Shown: positions 50,654 through 59,866, counted from the stretch's first letter. The stretch: 64,000 bases of DNA from VRUE01 sp963837695 (GCA_963837695.1 CAWINZ010000005.1:558001-622000); one strand, 5' to 3'. Numbers and translations are program-made. The notes: generated by a model not told the origin, from the letters alone.

Positions 50654-51205
50654 TCAGTGCGAGGTGGAACTTTGACAAAAAGTAAGGCCGTACAACTTGA
50701 GCCAGGTGTGGATGCTTTCGATCAGTCGGGGCAGCTCTTCGCGGAATCGCTCTACATGTTCGCGGACTTCCTCGGCATCGACATCGGGTGACGCGTGCTC
50801 GAGGCGGCCCTCCAGTACGTAGCTTTCGTTCAGCAGGGCGACCTGTAGTGGGCTCAGCCCGCCGTCCCTCTGTACGGCATCGAAGACCTGCTCCGCGTGG
50901 GGTCGGCGGTGTGGGAGGAGGCCGATCAGGCGCGACCCGGCGGCGGTTTTGAGGATCTCGACGTAGGCGTTGACAAGCGCCGAGTAGCTGCCGGTGACGA
51001 CGACGGTCCGGATCGTGTCGCTGGGGTCCGTGGAGTCGAAGGCCCGGCGCCAGCCGGGGGGGTCCAGTTCGCCGCCAAAGCTCTGTTCGATCGCGAAGTC
51101 GAGTGCCGAGCGATGTTTGTCGATCGACTTGAAAAACCGCGCCAAGCGGACTTCCTCAACCTTCAGCCCTGCGGGACTGAGACGGGCGGCGAGTTCGCGG
51201 CTCAT
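50654..51205 (-). CDS. Unknown partner protein of MNT nucleotidyltransferase
   Basis: A 183-residue, mostly helical protein that is coupled by ATGA to the nucleotidyltransferase gene upstream. It contains RLARFFKSIDKHRSALDFAI and RTVVVTGSYSALVNAYVEIL, with AASRLIGLLPHRRPHAEQVF further on. The position matches the HEPN toxin in MNT/HEPN pairs, but the R-x4-6-H HEPN motif is not clearly present. I do not recognise the family. It is probably the substrate or toxin of the nucleotidyltransferase. Confidence 0.6.
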   Translation of the reverse strand: MSRELAARLSPAGLKVEEVRLARFFKSIDKHRSALDFAIEQSFGGELDPPGWRRAFDSTDPSDTIRTVVVTGSYSALVNAYVEILKTAAGSRLIGLLPHRRPHAEQVFDAVQRDGGLSPLQVALLNESYVLEGRLEHASPDVDAEEVREHVERFREELPRLIESIHTWLKLYGLTFCQSSTSH

Positions 51206-51753
51206 GCCGTCAACTTCTCGACCGCGGTCGCCGCTTCGCTCATCTGCCGCCGATATGAGCGCTTGGCGCGGGCGGCTATCGACCGGCGTCGACGCGTGAG
51301 TTCATCCCAGATGCCGTCCCGATCGACGAGGACTCGCCCCTCTTCCAACACGCGGTGGAGAAGAAGCGGCGCGGCTCGATCGATCTTGTCGAGCCGCGCT
51401 ACATCGATGTCCCGGCCGGCAACACGACCGAGGCGAACCCCCAACCCGATAGCAACCATCGGCTCGCCGTTCGACAAGGCAACAAGAAGATCGAGGTCAG
51501 AGCCCGCATCCTCCTGCCCCCGCGCCACGGAGCCGTAGAGCACCGCCAGGCGGACCTTGCGCTCGGTGCGAAGCGCCTTGCGGAGTTCGAGCAGAAGGGC
51601 CCAGTGCCGCCGCAGGTAATCCTCCTCGCCCGGCGGCAGCCTGGTCCTCCTGGGTCCCTGGCGGCGGCAGTGGATCGTGCCCTGTGCCACCGCGCGACGC
51701 AGCGTACGCTCCTCGGCGCCGAGCTCGGTCGCGAGTTGCTGAATATCTCCCAT
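51202..51753 (-). CDS. MNT-type nucleotidyltransferase with N-terminal HTH
   Basis: A 183-residue protein. The N-terminus (MGDIQQLATELGAEERTLRR, AVAQGTIHCRRQGPR) is a MerR- or AsiA-like HTH. The core is a minimal nucleotidyltransferase (VRLAVLYGSVARGQEDAGSD, LDLLVAL, about residues 66-92) with the G-S and D-x-D motifs. MNT enzymes neutralise HEPN toxins by adding AMP groups. The fused HTH suggests that it also represses its own operon. A 102-bp spacer upstream holds AACACGTGTG-like sequences. Confidence 0.85.
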   Translation of the reverse strand: MGDIQQLATELGAEERTLRRAVAQGTIHCRRQGPRRTRLPPGEEDYLRRHWALLLELRKALRTERKVRLAVLYGSVARGQEDAGSDLDLLVALSNGEPMVAIGLGVRLGRVAGRDIDVARLDKIDRAAPLLLHRVLEEGRVLVDRDGIWDELTRRRRSIAARAKRSYRRQMSEAATAVEKLTA

Positions 51754-51855
51754 TCCGTCAGTCTAGCGCTCTTGTGTGTCCGTTACACGCCTATCGATTT
51801 GCACGCCCACAGACAAAATAAGTCGCTTAAAACACGTGTGGTCAGGCGCGGGCGA

Positions 51856-52155
51856 TCAGTCGAGATCGAAGGTGGCCGCGATCGCTTTGCCGAGAGCCGG
51901 CTCTTGACTGTCGAGCAGGACGCCGATCTGCTCACCCACGGCGTCGGTGGGAATGGTGGTGATGTTGTCGCAACTGACGACCGAGGGCTCCGCGAGGCCG
52001 TTCATCGCATCGACGCCCACCTCGCTGGAGAGCCCGCGGATGGTTGTGGTGATCGGCGCGACGGTGACCGTCCTCAGATGCGGCCGCACGAGCTCACGCG
52101 TGAGGATCAACACGGGCCGCGCCTTGTCGAGCTGTGCGACGTGGATGGCCCGCAT
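51856..52155 (-). CDS. mazF: MazF/PemK-family endoribonuclease toxin
   Basis: A 99-residue toxin of the CcdB/PemK fold that would cleave mRNA. Family motifs are RPVLILTRELVRPHLRTVTV, APITTTIRGLSSEVGVDAMN (about residues 34-53) and SVVSCDNITTIPTDAVGEQI. The start overlaps the antitoxin stop (TGATG-type overlap at 52155), as in standard mazEF operons. No disruption is visible. Confidence 0.92.
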   Translation of the reverse strand: MRAIHVAQLDKARPVLILTRELVRPHLRTVTVAPITTTIRGLSSEVGVDAMNGLAEPSVVSCDNITTIPTDAVGEQIGVLLDSQEPALGKAIAATFDLD

Positions 52156-52388
52156 CAGGCCAGGTCATGCGGCAGGCCTGCCGCATGCTCGGCCAGCCCC
52201 GCGAGGTCTGGGTCCGGGCCGGTGCGGGCGAGGATCCGGGCATCGCGTTCCGCGAGGTCACGCCGGCGCTGGCGCTCAAGCGCCCGGGTCACGACAGCGG
52301 CCCGGCTGCGCTCCGCGCCGGAGTCGACGACTTCGTCGACGAAGTCGACAAGCTCCTCCGGAAGCCGAACGGCGATCTGCTTGCTCAT
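52155..52388 (-). CDS. Ribbon-helix-helix antitoxin (MazE partner)
   Basis: A 77-residue antitoxin. The N-terminal RHH fold reads SKQIAVRLPEELVDFVDEVV with RAAVVTRALERQRRRDLAER. The C-terminal tail (DPDLAGLAEHAAGLPHDLA) would block MazF. It is the first gene of the pair and directly follows the GGTAGC repeats, its likely operator. Confidence 0.9.
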   Translation of the reverse strand: MSKQIAVRLPEELVDFVDEVVDSGAERSRAAVVTRALERQRRRDLAERDARILARTGPDPDLAGLAEHAAGLPHDLA

Positions 52389-52396
52389 CCCATAAC

Positions 52397-52413
52397 GGTA
52401 GCAAAATGGTAGC
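52397..52413. promoter_or_regulatory. GGTAGC direct repeats at the mazEF promoter
   Basis: GGTAGC occurs at 52397-52402 and 52408-52413, 11 bp apart, 9 bp before the antitoxin ATG. One-turn spacing of hexamers is typical for RHH operators. Confidence 0.5.
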
Positions 52414-52432
52414 GAGGGCTATGCCCCACCGA

Positions 52433-52942
52433 TCAGTCCGGCCGCCAGGGATCGCGGCGCGGGATCCAGCGCGGGACATTGCGCTTGTAGGCACGGAAGT
52501 CCTCGCCGAAGCGGCGTTCGAGCCCCGGCTCCTCGGAGCGCAGGAAGTAGGTGAAGTTGATCGCGAGAAAGGCCGCGGCCCAGGCCAAGATCCAGATTGA
52601 GCCGAGGAGCAGCGCCTCGCCCGCGAGCAACAAGGCGACCGCCGTGATCATCGGGTTGCGCACGTGCCTGTAGGGGCCCTCGACAACCAGCACGCTGGTC
52701 TGGTCCCAGGCGGCCAGGGTCCCCCTGCCGACCCTGCTGAAGAGCCGGACGGTCCAGAGCCAGAGCGAGAACCCGGCGGCGATCAGGCCGATTCCAGCGG
52801 CTCCGACGAACGCCGCAGGCGCTCCACCGAGACCCCAACCGAGATCGGGTCCGGCGGTGAGGGCCAGAATCACTGCCGGCACCACAATCGTCACATTGCC
52901 GGGAAGCAAGGCGATAGCCCGCATCTGCCTCCAGCCACTCAT
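52433..52942 (-). CDS. Isoprenylcysteine/phospholipid methyltransferase-like membrane protein
   Basis: A 169-residue integral membrane protein with four to five spans (LLPGNVTIVVPAVILALTAG, FVGAAGIGLIAAGFSLWLWT, ITAVALLLAGEALLLGSIWI). The ICMT/PEMT signature YRHVRNPMITA (near residue 95) and the EEPGLERRFGEDFRAYKRNV end (near 140) bind S-adenosylmethionine. The ATG at 52942 is used; an ATG at 52924 follows GGAGG closely and is an alternative. The substrate is unknown. No operon partner is evident. Confidence 0.85.
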   Translation of the reverse strand: MSGWRQMRAIALLPGNVTIVVPAVILALTAGPDLGWGLGGAPAAFVGAAGIGLIAAGFSLWLWTVRLFSRVGRGTLAAWDQTSVLVVEGPYRHVRNPMITAVALLLAGEALLLGSIWILAWAAAFLAINFTYFLRSEEPGLERRFGEDFRAYKRNVPRWIPRRDPWRPD

Positions 52943-53064
52943 GGGAAGGAACTCTATGTCGTCGGCGGGCGACACGAGACGTCGTGAGGCCCAACCACCC
53001 TTGAATCGCTCCCGACGCGGCCAGTGAGTGTCCAGTTGAACCCTGAGGCACTCCGACCTCGGCC

Positions 53065-54033
53065 CTAGAACTCGTGCGAGCGGGCCTTGGTGTGGCGCTC
53101 GATCGCCAGCTCGAGCAGGCGGTCGCATAGGGCCGGGTAGGCCAGGCCGCTTGCCTCCCAGAGCTTGGCGTAGACGCTTGTCTCGGTGAAGCCGGGCATG
53201 GTGTTGAGCTCGTTGACGAGGATCTCTCCGTCGGGCTCGACGAAGAAGTCACAGCGGGCGAGGCCGGAGCAGCCGCCGAGCTGGAAGGCCTCGATGGCGA
53301 GCTCGCGTAGGTGGTCCGCCTGCTTCGCCTCCAACGCCGCCGGGACGATCAGCTCCATGCCGCCCTCGCTGTACTTGGTCTCGTAGTCGTACCAATCGCC
53401 GTGGGCGAGGACCTCGCCTGGCAGCGAGACCTCGGGCTGCTCGTTGCCGAGCAGCGAGCACTCGACCTCACGGCCGCCGGCGTGCGCCTCGACGATCACA
53501 CGCGGATCGTGGCGCCGGGCGAGGTCGACCGCCGCGTCAAGCTCGTCTCCGAGGCTCTCGACCCGGCTGATGCCGACGCTCGAGCCGAGCCGCGAGGGCT
53601 TGACCCAGAGCGGCAGGCCCATCGCCTCGCAGCGCTCGCGCCAGCCCGGCTCGCCCACCCCGACGAACTCGACCTGCGGCAGGCCGGCCTGGGCGAAGAG
53701 GCGCTTCAGCGTCAGCTTGTCCATGCAGATCGCCGAGGCGAGCACGTCGGAGCCGACGTAGGGGACGTCGAGCCACTCGAGCACGCCCTGGACGCTGCCG
53801 TCCTCGCCGAAGGGGCCGTGCAGCGCCGGGAAGGCGGCGTCGGCGTCGAACAGCCCCGCTGCCGGCATCAACTCGACCGGGGCTCCGTGGAAGCTCCAGG
53901 CGCCGTCGCGCGCGATCGTCACCAGCAGCGCCTCGTGGCCGGCCTGCTCGAGCCCGCCCGCGACCGCCGCGCCCGAGCGCAGCGAGACATCGTGCTCGGA
54001 GGAGCGGCCGCCGCAGAGGACCGCGACCTTCAT
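53065..54033 (-). CDS. ddl: D-alanine-D-alanine ligase
   Basis: Makes D-Ala-D-Ala for peptidoglycan precursors. The 322-residue ATP-grasp enzyme has the N-terminal CGGRSSEHDVSLRSGAAVAG, FPALHGPFGEDGSVQGVLEW near residue 70, LPLWVKPSRLGSSVGISRV near 142, and NELNTMPGFTETSVYAKLWE near 275. It is coupled by ATGA to the PASTA kinase upstream and is the last gene of the cell-wall growth operon. A ddl at this place is not part of the classical mycobacterial cluster. Confidence 0.95.
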   Translation of the reverse strand: MKVAVLCGGRSSEHDVSLRSGAAVAGGLEQAGHEALLVTIARDGAWSFHGAPVELMPAAGLFDADAAFPALHGPFGEDGSVQGVLEWLDVPYVGSDVLASAICMDKLTLKRLFAQAGLPQVEFVGVGEPGWRERCEAMGLPLWVKPSRLGSSVGISRVESLGDELDAAVDLARRHDPRVIVEAHAGGREVECSLLGNEQPEVSLPGEVLAHGDWYDYETKYSEGGMELIVPAALEAKQADHLRELAIEAFQLGGCSGLARCDFFVEPDGEILVNELNTMPGFTETSVYAKLWEASGLAYPALCDRLLELAIERHTKARSHEF

Positions 54034-55886
54034 TCGGCGCCCGCTTCGCTTTGTTTGGCCTGCTTGCCGACCGCGACGGTCACTTCGGAGCCGGGTTCGA
54101 CTTCAGAGCCGGGCGTGGGGAACTGATCGGTGACACGGCCCACCTGCTGGGCGACTGCGGTTTCTTCTTCTTCGACGATCGGCGCCAGGCCGGCGCCGCG
54201 CAACGCTTCCACCGCTTCCCGCCTTTCCTTGCCGATCACGTTCGGCACCTTCGTCTTCTTTTCGCCCTTTGAGACGACGATCGCGACCGACGAGCCGCGC
54301 GGCAGCTCGGAGCCGGCACTCGGCGCCTGGCGGATCACCTCGCCGGCAGGCTTGGCGCTTTCTTCTTCTTCGACGCCGGGGGTGAGGCCGCGACCGCGGA
54401 TCTGTTGCACGGCGACGGAGCGCTGCGTGCCGACCAGCACGGGCACCTTGGCCAGCTTCTGCCCCTTGGAGACCGTGAGGACGACGGTCGAGCCGCGGGT
54501 CGCCGTCGTCCCTCCGCCCGGTTCGGAGCGGATCACCTGCCCGGCTTCCGCCTGGTCGGAGTTGACCTTTTCGGCCCGCACGTCGAAGCCGGCGCCTTCG
54601 AGCTTTTCTTCCGCTTCTTCCTGGCTCAGGCCCGCCAGGCCTCCCGGAACCTTGGCGCTGCCGGGGCCGGCGCTGACCGTCAGCGCCACCTTGGGCTTCG
54701 CGCAGAAGAAGCTGAGGAAGGCGCAGTCGAGCGAGGCCTTGCCCGCCGGCGGGTCCTGCTCCAGCACGGTGTTTACCGCCACTTCGCGTTGCACGCGGGT
54801 GATCGCGCCGACCTTGAAGCCGTTCTGTTCGAGCACCGCGATGGCCACATTCAGCGGATTGCTGGTCACGGCGGGGACGTCGGTCGTCGTGTCGCGGGTC
54901 AAAGCAAAGCCGAGCAGGGCGCCGATCAGCACCGCGGCGAGGGCGAGCCAGATCCACTTCCTGGCACCGCGGTCCTCGTCCTCCGGGTCGACGGGACCCT
55001 CATCGGCGACGACGACCGGCGGCAATGGCGCGAAGGCGGCCGTGCCGCCTCCTTCGGCGCCTGGGTTGCGCAGTGCCGCGTCCAGCGCCGCGATGAAGGC
55101 GTCGGCGCTCTGGAAGCGGCGACCCGGGTCCTTCTCGAGGGCGCGCATCACCACCGCGTCGAGGGCGGGCGAGACGGCGGGGTTGATCGAACTCGGCCGC
55201 TGCGGCGTGTGCGAGACCTGTTTCATCGCGATCGCGATCGCCGAGTCGGCCTCGAAGGGAACGCGGCCGGCGAGGGCCTCGTAGAGGATCACGCCGATCG
55301 AGTAGAGGTCGGAGACGGCGGTCACGGCCTGCCCCTGGGCCTGCTCGGGGGAGAGGTAGTGCGGGGTGCCCATCACCGAGCCCGCCTGGGTGATCTCCGA
55401 GGCACCGGCGCGGGCGATGCCGAAGTCGGTGACGGTGGCCTTTCCCTCGTCATCCACGATGACGTTCTGTGGCTTCAGATCGCGATGCACGACCCCGTTG
55501 CGGTGAGCGAAGCCGGCCGCCTCGAGCACCTGGCGGATCAGCCCGACCGACTGTTCCGGCGTCAGCCCCGCATCGATCAGCTCTTTCAGCGAGCGCCCCT
55601 CGAGCAGCTGCATCGCGATGTAGTAGGTGCCTTCGATGTCGCCGCGGTCGAAGACGGCGACGATATTGGGATGCGAGAGGCCGGCGGCTGCCTCCGCCTC
55701 GCGGCGGAATCGCTCGACGAACTCACGATCCTGGGCGAAGCGGCGGTGCAGGATCTTGAGCGCGACACGACGCTGCAGGTGCGGGTCCTCGGCTAGCCAG
55801 ACGTCGGCCATGCCCCCGGAACCGATCCGGCGCAGCAACCGGTAGCGGCCGTCGATTGTGCTTCCCTCGCCAACTTCAGGCGGCAC
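54030..55886 (-). CDS. pknB: PASTA-domain Ser/Thr kinase PknB
   Basis: A 618-residue membrane kinase controlling wall synthesis and division. The GTG at 55886 follows GGAGGG at about eight bases; the longer reading is antisense-like. The kinase domain has IGSGGMADVWLAED, VALKIL, GVVHRDLKPQNVIV near residue 135 and VTDFGIARAG. One span is ALAAVLIGALLGFALT near 345. Four PASTA repeats follow, which bind muropeptides. The first carries an unusual insert with two Cys (CAFLSFFCAKPKV). Its partners PstP, FhaA, FhaB, RodA and PbpA are in the same operon. Confidence 0.96.
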   Translation of the reverse strand: MPPEVGEGSTIDGRYRLLRRIGSGGMADVWLAEDPHLQRRVALKILHRRFAQDREFVERFRREAEAAAGLSHPNIVAVFDRGDIEGTYYIAMQLLEGRSLKELIDAGLTPEQSVGLIRQVLEAAGFAHRNGVVHRDLKPQNVIVDDEGKATVTDFGIARAGASEITQAGSVMGTPHYLSPEQAQGQAVTAVSDLYSIGVILYEALAGRVPFEADSAIAIAMKQVSHTPQRPSSINPAVSPALDAVVMRALEKDPGRRFQSADAFIAALDAALRNPGAEGGGTAAFAPLPPVVVADEGPVDPEDEDRGARKWIWLALAAVLIGALLGFALTRDTTTDVPAVTSNPLNVAIAVLEQNGFKVGAITRVQREVAVNTVLEQDPPAGKASLDCAFLSFFCAKPKVALTVSAGPGSAKVPGGLAGLSQEEAEEKLEGAGFDVRAEKVNSDQAEAGQVIRSEPGGGTTATRGSTVVLTVSKGQKLAKVPVLVGTQRSVAVQQIRGRGLTPGVEEEESAKPAGEVIRQAPSAGSELPRGSSVAIVVSKGEKKTKVPNVIGKERREAVEALRGAGLAPIVEEEETAVAQQVGRVTDQFPTPGSEVEPGSEVTVAVGKQAKQSEAGAE

Positions 55887-55888
55887 TG

Positions 55889-57349
55889 TCAGCTCCCTCC
55901 ATTGAGAATCGTTTCGGCTACGTCGCGGAAGATCGGGGCGGCCGCGTCGTTGCCGAAGGCGGTCGTGCACTCGACCGTCGCCGCGATCGCGATCTTGGGG
56001 TTGTCGGCCGGCGCAAAGCCCATGAACCATGCCTGGTTCTCTTCGGTGCCGCCGCCGCAGCTTTCGTTGTAGGGCGTTTCCGCCGTGCCGGTCTTGCCGG
56101 CCACCGGCACGCCGGAGATCGCAGCGTTGGTGCCGGTTCCTTCGCTGACGACGCCTTCCATGGCGGTGGTCAGCTCAGACGCGGTCTGGGAATCGATCGG
56201 GTGGCTGTACTGCGACGGGTCGAGGCGCTTGACGACGCGCCCGTCGGGGTCGACGACGCGGCTCCAGATCTGCGGCTTCATCAGGCTGCCGCCGTTGGCG
56301 ACGGCTGCGGCGACCTCGGCCATCTGCAGCGGCGTCGCCAGGAGGCGCTCCTGACCGATCGCGACGCGGGCGATGTCGATCGCGTCGTTGCGGCCGAGCA
56401 GCCTCCCGCCTTCGTAGATGCCGCTCGCGTAGACCTGGTCTTCGGGCAGGTCGATCGCCGGGATCGAGTTGAAGCCGAAGCGTTCCATGTACTCGAGCAG
56501 CGTTTCCTCGCCGATCTGTTCGCCGAGCTGGGCGAACCAGGTGTTGACCGAGTTGGTCAGCGCCGTGTCGAGGGCGATCGGGCCGAAGTTCTCGGTGAAG
56601 TCGTTCTGCAGAGGCTGGCCCTGGACGTCCAGTTCGCCCGGCGCGTCGATCGTCGTTTCCGGCGTAATCGTGCCGCTGTCGAGGCCGGCGGCGGCGGTCA
56701 CGACCTTGAAGGTCGACCCGGGCGGGCGCTGGCCCTGGGTGGCGCGATCGAGCAGCGGCGATTCGGCTTCGTTTTCGTTCAACTTCGAGAGTTCGAGGGG
56801 AACCCGGTTGGGATCGTAGGGGGGGTTCGAGACGAGCGCCTTGATCCGGCCGCTGCTCGGTTCGATCGCGACCACCGCGCCAAAGCCCTGTTCCTGCAGA
56901 TCGGCCATCGCGACGCGCTGCGCTTCGGGGTCGATGTTGGTGACGATGTCGTTGCCTTCCTGGTTGCGGCCGAGGAGCTGGTCGAGAATCGAGCCGAATT
57001 CGGATTCTTCGCCGATCAGTTCGTCGTTGTGGTATTTCTCGAACTCGCTGTCGCCCTGGCGCACGTAGCTGTAGCCGATCGGGTGCCCGTACAGCGACCC
57101 TTCCGGGTAACGGCGCACGTAGCGCAGGCCGTCGCCGTGGCCCTTGGCCACCGAGCGGGCGAGCACGGTTCCGTCGGCGGCGAGTATCCGGCCGCGCTTG
57201 ATCTGCTGCTGCTCGAGCAGCGGGCGCTTGTTGGCTTCCTTGTCCTTCAGCGCCTTCGCGTCGAAGACCGCCCACCAGGACGTGAAGCCGATCAGCACCG
57301 CGAAGAGGACGACGATCAGGCCGAAGAGCTTGACGATCTGGCGGTTCAT
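55889..57349 (-). CDS. pbpA: Class B penicillin-binding protein (PbpA/FtsI-like)
   Basis: A 486-residue transpeptidase. An N-terminal anchor (QIVKLFGLIVVLFAVLIGFT) precedes a dimerisation domain and the transpeptidase domain, with S-x-x-K in PPGSTFKVVTA (near residue 228), S-x-N in TNSVNTWFAQ near 285, and K-T-G in VAGKTGTAETP near 430. The ATG at 57349 fits the membrane anchor; the ATG upstream at 57412 lies inside rodA. It pairs with the SEDS glycosyltransferase encoded just before it. Confidence 0.96.
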   Translation of the reverse strand: MNRQIVKLFGLIVVLFAVLIGFTSWWAVFDAKALKDKEANKRPLLEQQQIKRGRILAADGTVLARSVAKGHGDGLRYVRRYPEGSLYGHPIGYSYVRQGDSEFEKYHNDELIGEESEFGSILDQLLGRNQEGNDIVTNIDPEAQRVAMADLQEQGFGAVVAIEPSSGRIKALVSNPPYDPNRVPLELSKLNENEAESPLLDRATQGQRPPGSTFKVVTAAAGLDSGTITPETTIDAPGELDVQGQPLQNDFTENFGPIALDTALTNSVNTWFAQLGEQIGEETLLEYMERFGFNSIPAIDLPEDQVYASGIYEGGRLLGRNDAIDIARVAIGQERLLATPLQMAEVAAAVANGGSLMKPQIWSRVVDPDGRVVKRLDPSQYSHPIDSQTASELTTAMEGVVSEGTGTNAAISGVPVAGKTGTAETPYNESCGGGTEENQAWFMGFAPADNPKIAIAATVECTTAFGNDAAAPIFRDVAETILNGGS

Positions 57350-57353
57350 CGCC

Positions 57354-58688
57354 TCACGCGCCCCCTTGCAAGGCGAAGCCGCCGGGCGGGGCGCTCGGCT
57401 TGCGGCGGGCACGATCGGAGATCAAGAGGAGCAGCGCCAGGAGGACGAAGTTGGCGACGATCGAGCTGCCGCCGTAACTGATGAAGGGCAGGGTGACGCC
57501 GGTCAGCGGGATCACCCGCGTCACCCCGCCGATGATCACGAAGGCCTGGATCGCGAAGACCGCGGTGAGGCCGGTCGCGAGCAGCTTCGAGAAGCCGTCG
57601 TCGGCGAGCAGGGCGATCTTGAAACCGCGCGCCGTGATCAGCAGGTAGGTCAGCACCACTGCGCAGGCGCCGAAGAGGCCGAGCTCGTTGACGATCAACG
57701 AGTAGATCGTGTCGGTCTGCGCGGCGGGCAGCAGAGCATTGTGGGTTCCGGGGATCGTGATCAGCGCCTGCCCGAAGCCTTTGCCGAAGAGGCCCCCGTC
57801 GGCCTGGGCGAAGATCGACTGGAGGATCTGGTAGCCGCTTTCGGTCGGGTCGTTGTAGGGGTTGAGCCAGATGTCGACCCGCTCGTGGACGTGCGGGACA
57901 GTCGAGGCGAAGAACCAGGCGCCGGCGAGGAAGAGGGCCATGCCGATGACGACGAAGGAGAAGCGCCCGGTCGCCACGTAGAGCAGCGCGAGGAAGGCGG
58001 CGAAGAACATCAGCGAACTGCCCAGGTCGCGGATGAAGACGAGCATGAACATCGACGCCCCCCAGACGACCAGCAGCGGCCCGAGGTGCTTGAGCGGCGG
58101 CAGCGTCACCCCCAGCACCCGCCGCGCGCCGACGATCAGCACCTCACGGTTCTCGCGCAGGTAGCTGGCGAGGAAGATGACGATGCAGATCTTCGAGAAC
58201 TCGGCCGGCTGGAAGGCGAGCGGGCCGAGCTTGACGCCGAGGTAGGCGCCGTTGACCTGTTCGCCGATGCCGGGCAATCGCGGCGCCAGCAGGAGCAGCA
58301 GGCCGACCGCGGCGATCGTGTAGCGGTAGCGCTCGAGCACGTGGTAATCGCGCAGCAGTTGGATCGTCAGAGCGAAGAGGACCAGGCCGAGGACGAACCA
58401 GTTGGCCTGGTCGCGGGCCAGCCCCTCGTCGATCCGGTAGACCATCACCAGGCCGAACGCGGTCAGCAATGCGACCAGCGGGAAGAGGTAGGGGTCGGCG
58501 TTGGGGAGTCGCATCCGCAGGAAGACGTGGGTCGCGAGGCAGACGGCGAGGAAGTAGGCGCCGTAGACGAGGCTGAGGTTGCCGAGGTGGGCGTTCTCCT
58601 GGGCGAAGACCGCCGCGAAACCGGCGCTGAGCAGCAGGGCGACCGGGATCAGGGCGACGAGCTCCCGGTTTCGGGCTGCGCTCCTCAA
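57354..58688 (-). CDS. rodA: SEDS peptidoglycan glycosyltransferase (RodA/FtsW)
   Basis: A 444-residue polytopic enzyme that polymerises lipid II. About ten helices are visible. SEDS signature segments are QPAEFSKICIVIFLASYL near residue 165, FIRDLGSSLMFFAAFLALLY near 215, GGLFGKGFGQALITIPGTHN near 290, and TLPFISYGGSSIVANFVLLA near 405. The catalytic Asp region lies in VFIRDLGSS. The gene overlaps pstP by ATGA and is followed by pbpA after 4 bp. Cluster position favours RodA rather than FtsW. Confidence 0.95.
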   Translation of the reverse strand: MRSAARNRELVALIPVALLLSAGFAAVFAQENAHLGNLSLVYGAYFLAVCLATHVFLRMRLPNADPYLFPLVALLTAFGLVMVYRIDEGLARDQANWFVLGLVLFALTIQLLRDYHVLERYRYTIAAVGLLLLLAPRLPGIGEQVNGAYLGVKLGPLAFQPAEFSKICIVIFLASYLRENREVLIVGARRVLGVTLPPLKHLGPLLVVWGASMFMLVFIRDLGSSLMFFAAFLALLYVATGRFSFVVIGMALFLAGAWFFASTVPHVHERVDIWLNPYNDPTESGYQILQSIFAQADGGLFGKGFGQALITIPGTHNALLPAAQTDTIYSLIVNELGLFGACAVVLTYLLITARGFKIALLADDGFSKLLATGLTAVFAIQAFVIIGGVTRVIPLTGVTLPFISYGGSSIVANFVLLALLLLISDRARRKPSAPPGGFALQGGA

Positions 58689-59866
58689 GGAATCCCCTGG
58701 CTGCGTTCTATTTCTTCGATCAGCGAGACGGCGTCTTCGCGGGAGCGGATGTCATGGCCGGTGACCGCGTCGCGGCGCCTGCCGGGCAGCCCCCCGGTCC
58801 GGACCGGGCTCGCGTAGTGCTCTTCGTAGAGCTTCAAGCCGAAGGGAAGTTCGTAGGGCAGGCCGCGGTAGAGAGCGACGCGGCCGCCGTCGTCGGTGCC
58901 GAGGAACCAGGCCTGGCGGTTGCCGTACCAGGCGCCGAAAGCGAGCAGGGCGACGATCGCGAGGCCGGCGAGCAGCTTCGCCGCCGTGCGCAGGCGCCGC
59001 CGCCGGGGCTTCGCGGCGAGTTGCTCGCGGCGCCCCTGAGCCGCGGCGGCGGCGGCGCGGCGGCGCACCTCGGTCGCGGTCAGGCCGGCTTCCTCGGCAG
59101 CGGCGCCGACCAGGGTCGCGTCCTCGGGCGCCTCGCCGAGCGGCGCGGCGGCGTCGCCGAGGCGGAAGGCCAATGCCGTGATGTTGTCCCGCCCGCCGGC
59201 CCCGTTGGCCTCGTCGACCAGCGTCCGCACCGCCTCCCGCATCGAGCCGGCAGCGGCGAGGACCGCGGCGATGCGATCCTCAGAGACCATCGTCGTAAGC
59301 CCGTCGGAGCAGAGCAGGAAGAGGTCTCCGGGGGCGGCGGGAACCGTCTGAAGATCGACCTCGACGTCCGGCTCGGGGCCGAGCGCGCGGGTGATGATCG
59401 AGCGCTGCGGGTGGTCCTCGGCCTGCGCGTCGGTGATCTGCCCTTTGCGCCGCATCTCCTCGACCAGCGAGTGATCGCGGGTGAGCCGTTCGAGCTTGCC
59501 GCGGCGCAGGCGGTAGGCCCGGCTGTCGCCGACGTGGCCGATGCCGACCTCTTCGGCTTGCGCGTCGACGACCGCGGCGGTGATCGTCGTGCCCATCCCG
59601 GCTTTGGAGGGATCGGCACGGGCCAGATCGTTGATGCGTCGGTTGGCCTCCTCGATCGTCTCGCGCAGGAAGCGCCCGGGCGGGCCCTCGGGCAGGTCGC
59701 GATCGAAGGCGTCGGCGGCGGTTTTCGAGGCGACCTCGCCCGCCTGGGCGCCGCCCATCCCGTCGGCGACGACGAAGATCGGCGCGCGGACGAAGAGCGA
59801 GTCCTCGTTCTCGCTGCGTTGGCGACCGGTGTCGGTGCGGAAGGCCTGGTCGTCGACGCGCAGCAC
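58685..59866 (-). CDS. pstP: PP2C-type Ser/Thr phosphatase PstP
   Basis: A 393-residue membrane phosphatase that reverses PknB phosphorylation. PPM metal-binding motifs are all seen: RSENEDSLFV, IFVVADGMGGAQAGEVAS near residue 32, GHVGDSRAYRLRRG near 110, FLLCSDGLTTMV near 180 and GGRDNITALAF near 223. One span follows (AKLLAGLAIVALLAFGAWYG near 300) with an outer tail. It begins at GTG (59866), directly abutting the fhaB stop, and overlaps rodA by ATGA. Confidence 0.96.
   Translation of the reverse strand: MLRVDDQAFRTDTGRQRSENEDSLFVRAPIFVVADGMGGAQAGEVASKTAADAFDRDLPEGPPGRFLRETIEEANRRINDLARADPSKAGMGTTITAAVVDAQAEEVGIGHVGDSRAYRLRRGKLERLTRDHSLVEEMRRKGQITDAQAEDHPQRSIITRALGPEPDVEVDLQTVPAAPGDLFLLCSDGLTTMVSEDRIAAVLAAAGSMREAVRTLVDEANGAGGRDNITALAFRLGDAAAPLGEAPEDATLVGAAAEEAGLTATEVRRRAAAAAAQGRREQLAAKPRRRRLRTAAKLLAGLAIVALLAFGAWYGNRQAWFLGTDDGGRVALYRGLPYELPFGLKLYEEHYASPVRTGGLPGRRRDAVTGHDIRSREDAVSLIEEIERSQGIP

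Noticed and set aside
55856..58817. Long plus-strand open frames over the pbpA-rodA region
   Set aside because: Both are antisense to genes with all catalytic motifs present. They are acidic/basic low-complexity shadows.
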